Assembly: GCF_000383955.1 (NCBI RefSeq)
Contig: NZ_KB913013.1
Location: forward strand, 1,828,277 to 1,892,276
From: Rudanella lutea DSM 19387
GTDB lineage: Bacteria; Bacteroidota; Bacteroidia; Cytophagales; Spirosomataceae
Reading direction: 5' to 3'
Length of the DNA stretch: 64,000 nucleotides
Below the pieces are notes generated by a model. That model saw only the letters and a list, made by a program, of their open reading frames with translations. It was not told where the DNA came from and did not search any database. The position numbers were made by a program, and so were the translations under genes. This document shows, piece by piece, positions 53,832 to 61,776 of this stretch (position 1 is the first letter of the stretch; every line of letters begins with the position of its first letter).

Positions 53832-54746
53832 TCAGCGAAAACTTCGCTTACGCCCGCGGGGGTGATAGTCGATCATGGTCTGGGTGAGGTACTCGCGATC
53901 GAGGTGGGTATAAATTTCGGTGGTTGTGATCGACTCGTGCCCGAGCATCTGCTGCACTGCCCGCAGGTCGGCCCCGCCCTCGATCAGATGCGTGGCAAAC
54001 GAATGCCGGAACGTGTGCGGGCTAATGGTTTTGCGAATGCCGGCCTCGTCGGCTACCCGCTTGATCATAGTAAACACCGACACCCGCGAGAGCGACCCGC
54101 CCCGCGCGTTCAGAAACACCCGATCCTGCGCTTCTTTCTTCACGTCCAGATGCACCCGCACCGAGTCGATGTAGAGTTGGGTATAGTGCATGGCATCCTG
54201 ACCGATAGGCACCAGCCGTACTTTACTCCCCTTGCCCAGCACCCGCAAAAAACCCATATCGAAGTAGCAGTTGGTAATGCGCAGGTCGAGCAGTTCGGAC
54301 ACGCGCAGCCCCGAACTGTAGAGCACCTCAAGCATGGCCCGATCGCGCGGGCCTGCCGGGGTAGAGAGGTCGATGGTGTCGAGCATGGCCTCGATTTCAG
54401 GGAAACTGAGCGTATCGGGCAGCTTTCTGACAGTCTTGGGGCCTTCGATCAGCTGCGTCGGGTCGTGGTCGATCAGGTTGTCGAGCAACAGGTATTTATA
54501 AAATGCTTTCAGCCCCGACAGCATCCGGGCCTGACTCTGAGCCGACAGCCCCAACTCGCTCAGGTAAGCCAGAAACCCCAGTAAATGCCCCTCGGTGACG
54601 GCATCGGGCGGTATGGGTTCCCCATGCAACGAAAGGTATTGCCACAGTTTCTGCACATCGTGCTCGTAGGCTTCCACCGAGTTTTCGGCCAACGACCGCT
54701 CCAGTTTGAGATAACTAATGAAGCTGTTACTATACCTTTGCCACAT
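53832..54746 (-). CDS. xerD: Tyrosine recombinase XerD
   Basis: 304 residues. An N-terminal SAM-like core-binding domain (1-105) and a C-terminal catalytic domain with all residues: R148 (SGLRVSEL), K172 (GKGSKVRL), H244 and R247 (HTFRHSFATHL), H270 (LGHESITTT) and the nucleophile Y279 (EIYTHLDREYL). It resolves chromosome dimers at dif with XerC. It is a chromosomal housekeeping form, not a mobile-element integrase, judging by the length and conserved context with aroQ. Confidence 0.93.
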   Translation of the reverse strand: MWQRYSNSFISYLKLERSLAENSVEAYEHDVQKLWQYLSLHGEPIPPDAVTEGHLLGFLAYLSELGLSAQSQARMLSGLKAFYKYLLLDNLIDHDPTQLIEGPKTVRKLPDTLSFPEIEAMLDTIDLSTPAGPRDRAMLEVLYSSGLRVSELLDLRITNCYFDMGFLRVLGKGSKVRLVPIGQDAMHYTQLYIDSVRVHLDVKKEAQDRVFLNARGGSLSRVSVFTMIKRVADEAGIRKTISPHTFRHSFATHLIEGGADLRAVQQMLGHESITTTEIYTHLDREYLTQTMIDYHPRGRKRSFR

Positions 54747-54751
54747 AAAAT

Positions 54752-54850
54752 TTTAGTGATGAGTGATAAGCTATGAGTGATGAACGTTCCGCCGTAGCGG
54801 TTTGTACCGGTAGATTCACTCATAATTCATCGCTCATCGTTCATCGCTCA
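54752..54850. repeat. Iterated-word palindrome L (ATGAGCGATGA type), xerD-aroQ divergent spacer
   Basis: Left arm 54755-54785 (GTGATGAGTGATAAGC and on), right arm 54814-54851 (TCATCGCTCATCGTTCATCG and on), with a small CCGCCGTAGCGG hairpin between. The last CTCATG supplies the aroQ start codon. Confidence 0.65.
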
Positions 54851-55275
54851 TGAAAAAGATTCTGATCCTGAACGGCCCGAACCTCAACCTGCTGGGTAAG
54901 CGCGAGCCGCACATTTACGGCAGCCGCACGTTTGTTGATTACCTCAAAACAATCGAAGCGCAGTTTCCGGAGGTGCAAATTCACTATTTCCAGTCGAATC
55001 ACGAAGGCGAGCTGATCGATAAAATTCACGAACACGGTTTTACCATCGACGGTATTGTGATTAATGCCGGGGCTTACACCCACACGTCGATTGCCATTGC
55101 GGATGCCCTTTCGGCCGTGACCGCCCCCACCGTGGAGGTACACATCTCGAACGTACACGCCCGCGAGGCTTTCCGGCACCACAGCTACCTCTCGGCCAAG
55201 TGCAAGGGTGTGATTGTGGGGCTGGGGCTCATGGGGTATGAGCTGGCCGTGCGATATTTAGTGCAGACCGATTAA
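54850..55275 (+). CDS. aroQ: 3-dehydroquinate dehydratase, type II
   Basis: 141 residues, dodecameric flavodoxin-like fold. Motifs: NGPNLNLLGKREPHIYG (catalytic Arg/Tyr loop), NHEGELIDKIHE, NAGAYTHTSIAIADAL and VEVHISN (catalytic His). It acts in the shikimate pathway. Confidence 0.97.
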   Translation: MKKILILNGPNLNLLGKREPHIYGSRTFVDYLKTIEAQFPEVQIHYFQSNHEGELIDKIHEHGFTIDGIVINAGAYTHTSIAIADALSAVTAPTVEVHISNVHAREAFRHHSYLSAKCKGVIVGLGLMGYELAVRYLVQTD

Positions 55276-55279
55276 CTTT

Positions 55280-55492
55280 ATGAATATGACAACGGCCCAG
55301 ATAATTTACGAGCAATATAAAGTCCTTCCGAAGCGGGTTCGTAATGAACTGAAACAGCTTATTCTGAGCGAAGAGACAGAAGGGACGCAAAGTTCGCTCA
55401 TGGATGAACTCGAAGAAAGCCTGAAACAGGTAAAAGAGATGCGGGAGGGTAAACGGCCAAAGAAATCGCTGAATAGCTTGTTCAATGGCTAA
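55280..55492 (+). CDS. Putative type II antitoxin downstream of aroQ
   Basis: 70 residues, helical and charged: IIYEQYKVLPKRVRNELKQL, then LMDELEESLKQVKEMREGK, then PKKSLNSLFNG. The length and position before a RelE-like gene, with an 8-bp overlap (55485-55492), mark an antitoxin. It starts 4 bp after the aroQ stop, so the pair may depend on the aroQ promoter. Confidence 0.65.
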   Translation: MNMTTAQIIYEQYKVLPKRVRNELKQLILSEETEGTQSSLMDELEESLKQVKEMREGKRPKKSLNSLFNG

Positions 55493-55823
55493 TCAGATTA
55501 TTCCGACCGATCTGTTTGAGGCAAAATTCAAACGGCTAAAAAAGAAGTTCCGAACACTCGAAAACGACCTGAAGGAGCTGACAGATGGGTTGGTAGAAAA
55601 ACCAACACTCGGCGAGTCGTTAGGGGCAGGTTTACACAAAGTTCGGCTCGCAAGTAAAAGTAAGAACAAAGGAAAATCCGGCGGGTTTCGGATCATCACG
55701 TACCTTGTTGTCCAGACAGAGGATTCAACAGATATCTACCTCCTGACGATTTACGACAAGTCAGAAGAAAGTACCATCCATAAAGACAAACTGGTAGCCT
55801 TAGCCAAAGCCTTACTGGGCTGA
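55485..55823 (+). CDS. RelE/HigB-superfamily toxin downstream of aroQ
   Basis: 112 residues. The family pattern is clear: FEAKFKRLKKKFRTLENDL, then LGAGLHKVRLASKSKNKGKS, then GGFRIITYLVV and YLLTIYDKSEEST. These are HigB/RelE-type mRNA interferase relatives; the KGKSGG-R-I segment is characteristic. It is lower in GC than the neighbours. Confidence 0.8.
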   Translation: MANQIIPTDLFEAKFKRLKKKFRTLENDLKELTDGLVEKPTLGESLGAGLHKVRLASKSKNKGKSGGFRIITYLVVQTEDSTDIYLLTIYDKSEESTIHKDKLVALAKALLG

Positions 55824-55847
55824 CATTCTGCCGAAGCCCCTCCTTTT

Positions 55848-56864
55848 ATGCCAACCTTCTACCCCGGCCCCTCAAAAGTGTACCCCCAGGTTGCCAACTA
55901 TGCCGCCGAGGCTGTCCGGTCGGGCATTGTGAGCCTGAACCACCGGAGTGCGGGCTTCATGGACATTGTGCGGCAGGCCATTGAACAACTGCACCAAAAG
56001 CTGGCCATCCCGTCTGATTACCACATTGCCTTCGTATCGTCGGCTACCGAATGCTGGGAGATTGTGGCTCAGTCGCTTACGGGGAGCACGAGTCTGCACC
56101 CGCACAGTGGGGCATTCGGGCAGAAATGGATGGAGTACGCCCACCGGATTCGCCCGATGGTCCGGCCCGACCTGGCCGATACGCTTTGTCTGGTCCAGAA
56201 CGAAACGTCTAACGGCACTCAATTGAACCGGGAAACGCTGACTCAGTTCCGGCAAGATTTTACGGGCCTCATCGCGGTAGATGCCGTATCGAGTATGGCG
56301 GGTATTGCCCTCGACTGGACACGCGCCGATGTCTGGTTTGCGTCGGTGCAGAAATGCTTTGGCCTACCCGCCGGGCTCGCCGTGCTGGTATATTCACCGG
56401 CGGCACTCGCGCGGGCCGAGGCCATCGGTGAGCGGGCACACTACAACAGTCTGTTGTTTATTCACGAGAATTTTAGCCGGTTTCAGACCCCGTACACCCC
56501 TAATGGCCTGGGCATTTACTGCCTGTTGCGGGTACTCGAACAGCTCCCCCCCATTGCCGAGGTCGACGCCCGCACCCGAAACCGGGCCACCGAGTGGTAT
56601 CGCTTTTTTGAGCAGGACACAAATCACTTACCGTTTACCCTCCTGATCGACGAACCAACCCGACGTTCGGACACGGTGATTGCGGTAGAAGGCCCACCCG
56701 AAGCAATCAAGGCGGTAAAAACGGCCGCGAGCACGGCTGGAATTACCTTAGGCAATGGCTACGGCGCGTGGAAAAACACCACGTTTCGGATTGCTAACTT
56801 CCCAGCTATCGATGACGATGAAATCGCCCAACTGAAGACATTTTTACGTCAATATCGCCCCTGA
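55848..56864 (+). CDS. SerC-like aminotransferase (class V)
   Basis: 338 residues. The PLP Lys is K169 in WFASVQKCFGLPAGLAVLVY; the phosphate-binding area is FVSSATECWEIVAQSL. The start FYPGPSKVYPQV and the QKxxGLPAG loop are those of phosphoserine aminotransferase relatives. A true SerC has a GPxGL loop and longer C-terminus, so specificity is uncertain. It follows the TA pair by 24 bp. Confidence 0.75.
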   Translation: MPTFYPGPSKVYPQVANYAAEAVRSGIVSLNHRSAGFMDIVRQAIEQLHQKLAIPSDYHIAFVSSATECWEIVAQSLTGSTSLHPHSGAFGQKWMEYAHRIRPMVRPDLADTLCLVQNETSNGTQLNRETLTQFRQDFTGLIAVDAVSSMAGIALDWTRADVWFASVQKCFGLPAGLAVLVYSPAALARAEAIGERAHYNSLLFIHENFSRFQTPYTPNGLGIYCLLRVLEQLPPIAEVDARTRNRATEWYRFFEQDTNHLPFTLLIDEPTRRSDTVIAVEGPPEAIKAVKTAASTAGITLGNGYGAWKNTTFRIANFPAIDDDEIAQLKTFLRQYRP

Positions 56865-56902
56865 GTATCCTTATTTCTTCTATTCCTAAACCATTCACGT
56901 AC

Positions 56903-57280
56903 ATGGAATTAGCGGCCAAAATCATGACGGGCCTTGTTGCCCTTGAGCACCTGTACATTCTCTACCTGGAGATGTTTGCCTGGGAAACACTCGGCAAAAA
57001 GACGTTTAAAGGCTCCCTACCCGACGAGCTGTTCAAACCAACGAGGGTGATGGCCGCCAATCAGGGGCTGTACAACGGGTTTCTGGCCGCGGGCCTGATC
57101 TGGAGCTTTACCATTACCGATCCCCAGTGGTCCGAAAAGGTAGCGGTCTTTTTTCTCAGCTGCGTGGCTATCGCGGGTATCTATGGTGCCTTCACCGCGA
57201 GCAAAAAAATCTTTTACACCCAGGCCCTGCCGGCCTTGCTCGCCTTACTGTTCACGTTGCTGGCCGGCATAGGCAACTAA
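56903..57280 (+). CDS. DUF1304 integral membrane protein
   Basis: 125 residues, four helices. LVALEHLYILYLEMFAWET at the N-terminus and NQGLYNGFLAAGLIW are the DUF1304 signature. Function unknown. Confidence 0.85.
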   Translation: MELAAKIMTGLVALEHLYILYLEMFAWETLGKKTFKGSLPDELFKPTRVMAANQGLYNGFLAAGLIWSFTITDPQWSEKVAVFFLSCVAIAGIYGAFTASKKIFYTQALPALLALLFTLLAGIGN

Positions 57281-57400
57281 GGCCTGGATCGGTAGCGAAT
57301 CGAGGGCAAACTCGCGGGCTTACTACCCGGTTCATTTGCCCATACCGTCTGTTTACACTAATCTTGCCCACGCATTGGTGCAGGCCGCCCACTCACCGCC

Positions 57401-57976
57401 ATGTTCAGTTTCAAAGAAATCATCTCGGTCACGCTCATTCTGTTTTCGGTCATCGACATTATCGGCTCGTTGCCCATTATCATCGACCTACGCCGGAAAT
57501 TTGGGGCTATTGAGTCCGAAAAGGCCACATTTGTGTCGGGGGCGCTGATGGTTAGCTTTCTGTTTGTAGGCGAAAAAATCCTGAAGCTATTCGGCGTCGA
57601 TGTGTCATCGTTTGCGGTGGCCGGTGCCCTCATTATTTTCCTGCTAGGGCTGGAAATGATTCTGGGCCGAACCATTTTCAAATCCGAAGTGGAAGCCGAC
57701 GGGGCTGCGCATATCGTTCCCATTGCGTTTCCGCTCATTGCGGGCGCGGGCACCATGACCACCCTCATCTCGCTACGTACTGAGTACCAGACAGCCAACA
57801 TTATTGTGGGCATTGTGATCAATCTGGTGCTGGTGTACATAGTTCTTAAATCGTCGGAATGGCTCGAAAACCGGCTTGGGCCGGGCGGATTGGCCGTTCT
57901 TCGGAAGGTATTCGGCATTATCCTGCTGGCCATTGCCATCAAATTGTTCAAAACGAATCTGCTGCCCCAGTTTTAA
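57401..57976 (+). CDS. MarC-family integral membrane protein
   Basis: 191 residues, six helices. Motifs: FSVIDIIGSLPIIIDL, FLLGLEMILG and IAFPLIAGAGTMTTLISL. MarC (UPF0056) proteins are inner-membrane with no established role. Confidence 0.85.
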   Translation: MFSFKEIISVTLILFSVIDIIGSLPIIIDLRRKFGAIESEKATFVSGALMVSFLFVGEKILKLFGVDVSSFAVAGALIIFLLGLEMILGRTIFKSEVEADGAAHIVPIAFPLIAGAGTMTTLISLRTEYQTANIIVGIVINLVLVYIVLKSSEWLENRLGPGGLAVLRKVFGIILLAIAIKLFKTNLLPQF

Positions 57977-58018
57977 CGCGGCTCGCGCAGATACCCGGCT
58001 TTCCCCTAAATTTGCGCG

Positions 58019-58486
58019 ATGCAATCACCAGATTCTTTACTTGCGGTGGCCGAGTTCCACCATACCTTTCATGCCCCTGTACTCGATACGCCCCAAATTC
58101 CGGCCGAGGGGCGGTGCCGCCTGCGCGTATCGCTGTTGGCCGAAGAGCTCGATGAATTTCGGGAGGCCATTGCCGCGGGCGATATTGTGGCCGTAGCCGA
58201 TGCCCTTTGCGACTTGCAGTATGTACTCTCCGGGGCGGTACTGGAATTTGGACTGGGCCATCAGTTTAAGGCGCTGTTTGATGAGGTGCAGCGCTCCAAC
58301 ATGAGTAAGGCCTGCCTCACCACCGACGAAGCCGAAGCCACCGTGGCATTTTACCAGGCCAAGGGGGTAGCCTGCCACTATGTCGAGTCCGACGGGCGGT
58401 ATCTGGTCTTCCGGGATGAAGACAAAAAAACGCTCAAAAGCATCAATTATTCACCAGCCGATCTTGCCGGGATTCTCCAGCCTTAA
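58019..58486 (+). CDS. MazG/PRA-PH-like nucleoside triphosphate pyrophosphohydrolase
   Basis: 155 residues. The all-alpha NTP-PPase core is visible: LLAEELDEFREAIAAGD (E-E-x-x-E), then VADALCDLQYVLSG (D-x-x-D), which bind Mg. The C-terminal third (VESDGRYLVFRDEDKKTLKS) is extra and of unknown fold. It may sanitise nucleotides. A -7-like TAAATTTG (58007-58014) lies almost on the start codon. Confidence 0.75.
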   Translation: MQSPDSLLAVAEFHHTFHAPVLDTPQIPAEGRCRLRVSLLAEELDEFREAIAAGDIVAVADALCDLQYVLSGAVLEFGLGHQFKALFDEVQRSNMSKACLTTDEAEATVAFYQAKGVACHYVESDGRYLVFRDEDKKTLKSINYSPADLAGILQP

Positions 58487-58624
58487 TAGATACGCTAGCC
58501 CCGACCTGGCCTTTGTGTCGAAGCAGGGGCCTATTGCCGTTTTTACTGAGACTGTACTTTACAGATCCGTTAGGGAGTAAGTAACTTAAACTATTCACCC
58601 ACTTCCGACGTATATACCTTGTAC

Positions 58625-58672
58625 TCGCCCCGGCAGCTCTGCTTCTGAGTAGCCGGGGCGAATTTCGTTTTG
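58625..58672 (+). terminator. Terminator-like hairpin
   Basis: TCGCCCCGGC (58625-58634)/GCCGGGGCGA (58652-58661) followed by ATTTCGTTTTG. Confidence 0.6.
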
Positions 58673-58692
58673 CTCAACGTCTCTATTCCTTC

Positions 58693-59139
58693 ATGAAAAC
58701 TCTCCCCCTTCGGCTACGCCCGAGCCTCGCCCTGCTGTTTGTCAGTCTTTTTTTTGTGAGCCTTGCGGCCTGTAGCCGGAAAGAAGACGACCCCATCGAC
58801 CCCGAGAACCCCGGAGCCGCAGTAGTGGGTAGCTATACCATCGATTACTACAACGCCAACGGTACCGAATACGACAAGGCAAAAGTTGGCGCTATCGGGA
58901 CAATCTCGGTGGTGAGCAGCGGCCGCGAATTTGTGGAGGTCAACCAGGTGTTGAGCCTCCAGAACACAACGATCTTTAGCCCGTTTCCAACGTCCATGCG
59001 CATCGTGAAAAACGGCAACAAATCGGTACTGCTGCAAACGTACGACAGTAAGCCCATCGGCTCCATTACCGACGGCGCTCTCGACATTACCATCGTCGAT
59101 CGGCTCTACACCACTACGATCCGGGCCCGGCGGCAGTAA
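58693..59139 (+). CDS. Small lipoprotein, beta-rich
   Basis: 148 residues. Signal ending FFVSLAAC, then a linker DDPIDPENPG and a beta-strand domain (GSYTIDYYNANGTEYDKAKV to TTTIRARRQ). No family recognised; the size and linker are typical of Bacteroidota surface lipoproteins. Confidence 0.7.
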   Translation: MKTLPLRLRPSLALLFVSLFFVSLAACSRKEDDPIDPENPGAAVVGSYTIDYYNANGTEYDKAKVGAIGTISVVSSGREFVEVNQVLSLQNTTIFSPFPTSMRIVKNGNKSVLLQTYDSKPIGSITDGALDITIVDRLYTTTIRARRQ

Positions 59140-59287
59140 GCCCCCTCCCCCTCCGATGGCGTTCATCCCCTAAAAAAAGGGGTTTGTCACACGCCGGACG
59201 TCGTTTGTCCGATTCTATGCCACAACCCTTGTTTAGGCCGTATATTTGGTCTGTACTCTTAACTACCTGGCAAACGGACTTTAGCCT

Positions 59288-60214
59288 GTGATCCCAAAAT
59301 CTATTCTCGAAACGCGCAATATTGTCAAACAGTACGCCCAGCACCGGGCCCTCGACGATGTTAGCCTGACCGTACCCAGCGGTAGTATTTTTGGTTTGCT
59401 GGGACCCAACGGGGCGGGTAAAACCTCCCTCATCCGCATCATTAACCAGATCACCGCCCCCGACGCGGGCGAGGTGTTTCTGGGGGGCGAAACCCTCCGG
59501 CCCGACCACATCCGGCGCATTGGCTACCTGCCCGAAGAGCGGGGACTCTACAAAAAAATGAAGGTGGGTGAGCAACTGCTGTATCTGGCCCAGCTCAAGG
59601 GCCTGACCGAGCGGCAGGCGATGGACAAGCTCAAAATCTGGTTCACCAAGTTTGATATCAAAACCTGGTGGGAGAAAAACGTAGAAGACCTCTCGAAGGG
59701 GATGCAGCAGAAAATTCAGTTTGTGGCTACGGTTTTGCACGAGCCCGACCTGATCATTCTGGACGAACCATTCTCGGGCTTTGACCCAATCAACGCCAAT
59801 CTGATAAAAGACGAGATTCTGGAGCTGAAAAAGAACGGAGCTACCATTATCTTCTCAACCCACCGCATGGAGTCGGTGGAGGAGCTGTGCGACCACATTG
59901 CCCTCATCAACCGCTCGCACAAGATCCTCGACGGCCCCAAGCGTGCCATTAAGGAGCAATTCAAGACGCATACCTACCACGTTGAATACCAGGGAAATTT
60001 AACGGATTTACCGCCGGCTTTTCAGGTGGTTGGCAGCAAGCCTACCGACGATAACTTCACGCGTGCCGACATCCGTATTCCGCCCGATGCGTCGGTCAAC
60101 GATCTTATTCGGACCCTGCTGGAGCGGGTAGCCGTCCGCAGCTTTGGCGAGAACATCCCCAGCATGAACGACATCTTTATTCGGTCAGTGAATGGTGAAA
60201 GATCGAACGAGTGA
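59288..60214 (+). CDS. ABC exporter ATP-binding protein (NatA-like)
   Basis: 308 residues from a GTG start. Walker A GPNGAGKTS, signature LSKGMQQK, Walker B LIILDEPFSGFDP, switch His in IIFSTHRMESVEEL. The C-terminal 90 residues (DUF4162-like) are usual for NatA/CcmA-type exporters. Its last codons (SVNGERSNE) and stop lie in palindrome M. TATATTTG at 59241 could be its -7. Confidence 0.85.
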   Translation: MIPKSILETRNIVKQYAQHRALDDVSLTVPSGSIFGLLGPNGAGKTSLIRIINQITAPDAGEVFLGGETLRPDHIRRIGYLPEERGLYKKMKVGEQLLYLAQLKGLTERQAMDKLKIWFTKFDIKTWWEKNVEDLSKGMQQKIQFVATVLHEPDLIILDEPFSGFDPINANLIKDEILELKKNGATIIFSTHRMESVEELCDHIALINRSHKILDGPKRAIKEQFKTHTYHVEYQGNLTDLPPAFQVVGSKPTDDNFTRADIRIPPDASVNDLIRTLLERVAVRSFGENIPSMNDIFIRSVNGERSNE

Positions 60215-60280
60215 AAGAGCAAAAGCTCAAGCCTCTGATCACTCTTTCGTTCTCTCACTCTTTCGCTCTTTCACTCTTAT
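60185..60280. repeat. Iterated-word palindrome M (GTGAAAGAGCG type)
   Basis: Left arm 60187-60220 (GAACGAGTGAAAGAGC and on) encodes the ATPase C-terminus and stop. Right arm 60241-60278 (CACTCTTTCGCTCTTTCACT) ends at the base before the permease ATG. Confidence 0.7.
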
Positions 60281-61634
60281 GAAAACCATCTTCCTAATCC
60301 TTCAACGCGAGTATCTGGTCCGCGTCAAGAAAAAGTCATTTATTGTGATGACCCTCCTGACGCCCATACTGATGTCGGCTATCTGGTTGCTGCCGGTGTA
60401 CCTGGCCATGCGCAACACCGACCTCAAAAAAGTACAGGTCATTGACGACAGCAAGCGGTTTGCCTCGGTCTTTAAATCGACCAACGAGCTGAAGTTTGAA
60501 GCCGGCACCAAGCCACTTGAAATAGCCAAGAAAGAATTTACCAAAAGCGGCTACGATGTACTGGTGTACATTCCGGCCGATATTATGGAGAACCCCAAAT
60601 CGTTGAAGCTGTACGCGGAGAAAAACGTGAGTCTGGGGGTGCAAAACGGCATTGAAGACGCCGTTGAGCAGGAAATCGAAAACCAGAAACTGTTGCAGGC
60701 GGGTATTGACCGTAAAGTACTCGAGAGTACCAAGGTGAAGGTTTCGGCCGATACGTACAACCTGAGCGATGAAGGCGAAAAAGACAGTAGTTCGGGCGCG
60801 GCTACGGCCCTTGGGTATCTGTTTGCCTTTGCCATTTACTTCACCATTTTCCTGTACGGCGCGCAGGTGATGCGGGGCGTGCTGGAAGAAAAAACCAACC
60901 GGATTGTCGAGGTTATCATCTCGTCGGTGAAGCCGTTTCAGCTCATGGCGGGTAAGATTATCGGGGTTGCTCTGGTAGGGCTTACCCAGTTTCTGCTCTG
61001 GATTTTGCTCACGTTCGGGCTATCGTCGGCCTTGTCGGCTGCTTTTGGCCCCGACACCGTGGCCAAAATGGGGGGCAGCAGCGCCTACAGCCAACCGGGC
61101 CAAACAGCCAACGGCACAGCCGTAACCGACGCCAATGCACCGGCCGTACCTACAGCCAGCCCCGCTACGGCCAACGTATTTAGCAAGGCCAAAGCCGCCG
61201 TTAGCACCCTCGACTGGACCATGCTGCTCGTTTGTTTCGGCATTTACTTCGTGGGGGGATACCTGCTCTACAGCGCCCTGTTTGCCGCCGTTGGGGCCGC
61301 CGTCGACAACGAGACCGACGTACAGCAGTTTATGTTTCCCATCACGATTCCGCTTATTCTGGCCTTTATCATGGCCCAATTTGTGATTCGGGAGCCCGAC
61401 GGCCCCATTGCCTTCTGGTTTTCGATGATTCCGTTTACCTCGCCCGTAATTATGATGGTTCGGGTACCGTTTGGCGTTCCACTCTGGGAAATTGCCTTGT
61501 CGGTAGCGCTGCTGATTGGGGGCTTTATCGGGGTTGCGTGGGTAGCCGCCCGTATTTACCGGGTGGGTATTCTGATGTATGGGAAAAAGCCTACGTTTGC
61601 CGAACTCTCAAAGTGGATTTTCTACAAAGCCTGA
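60279..61634 (+). CDS. ABC exporter permease (NatB-like)
   Basis: 452 residues from MKTIFLILQREYLVRVKKK. One N-terminal helix, a large extracytoplasmic domain (about 45-200), then five to six helices; EEKTNRIVEVIISSVKPFQL is the ABC2_membrane_3 coupling motif. A Thr/Ala/Pro linker (about 270-310) is unusual. With the ATPase it exports Na+ or an unknown drug/peptide. Confidence 0.85.
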   Translation: MKTIFLILQREYLVRVKKKSFIVMTLLTPILMSAIWLLPVYLAMRNTDLKKVQVIDDSKRFASVFKSTNELKFEAGTKPLEIAKKEFTKSGYDVLVYIPADIMENPKSLKLYAEKNVSLGVQNGIEDAVEQEIENQKLLQAGIDRKVLESTKVKVSADTYNLSDEGEKDSSSGAATALGYLFAFAIYFTIFLYGAQVMRGVLEEKTNRIVEVIISSVKPFQLMAGKIIGVALVGLTQFLLWILLTFGLSSALSAAFGPDTVAKMGGSSAYSQPGQTANGTAVTDANAPAVPTASPATANVFSKAKAAVSTLDWTMLLVCFGIYFVGGYLLYSALFAAVGAAVDNETDVQQFMFPITIPLILAFIMAQFVIREPDGPIAFWFSMIPFTSPVIMMVRVPFGVPLWEIALSVALLIGGFIGVAWVAARIYRVGILMYGKKPTFAELSKWIFYKA

Positions 61635-61656
61635 TGAGGTTAACACCTGTCTACGT

Positions 61657-61692
61657 TGAGCCTCCTGAACAAATCGGGAGGCTCTTTTTTTT
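61657..61692 (+). terminator. Terminator of the ABC exporter operon
   Basis: GAGCCTCC (61658-61665)/GGAGGCTC (61677-61684) then eight T. Confidence 0.88.
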
Positions 61693-61728
61693 CGTACGTG
61701 ATTAGCCACCGAGGTTCATGTAGGCCGT

Positions 61729-61758
61729 TTTGATATTATGTACGAATCCCTATGTTTG
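61729..61758 (+). promoter_or_regulatory. Bacteroidota-type promoter of the TPR-LuxR gene
   Basis: TTTG (61729-61732), 18-nt spacer, TATGTTTG (61751-61758): both boxes match. It lies 18 bp before the ATG at 61777, excluding the earlier ATG at 61738. Confidence 0.65.
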
Positions 61759-61776
61759 CGGTTTAGTCTCTATATT

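Noticed and set aside
53832-54746. Possible phage or island integrase
   Set aside because: All features are of chromosomal XerD; no att-like repeats, cargo or phage genes nearby.
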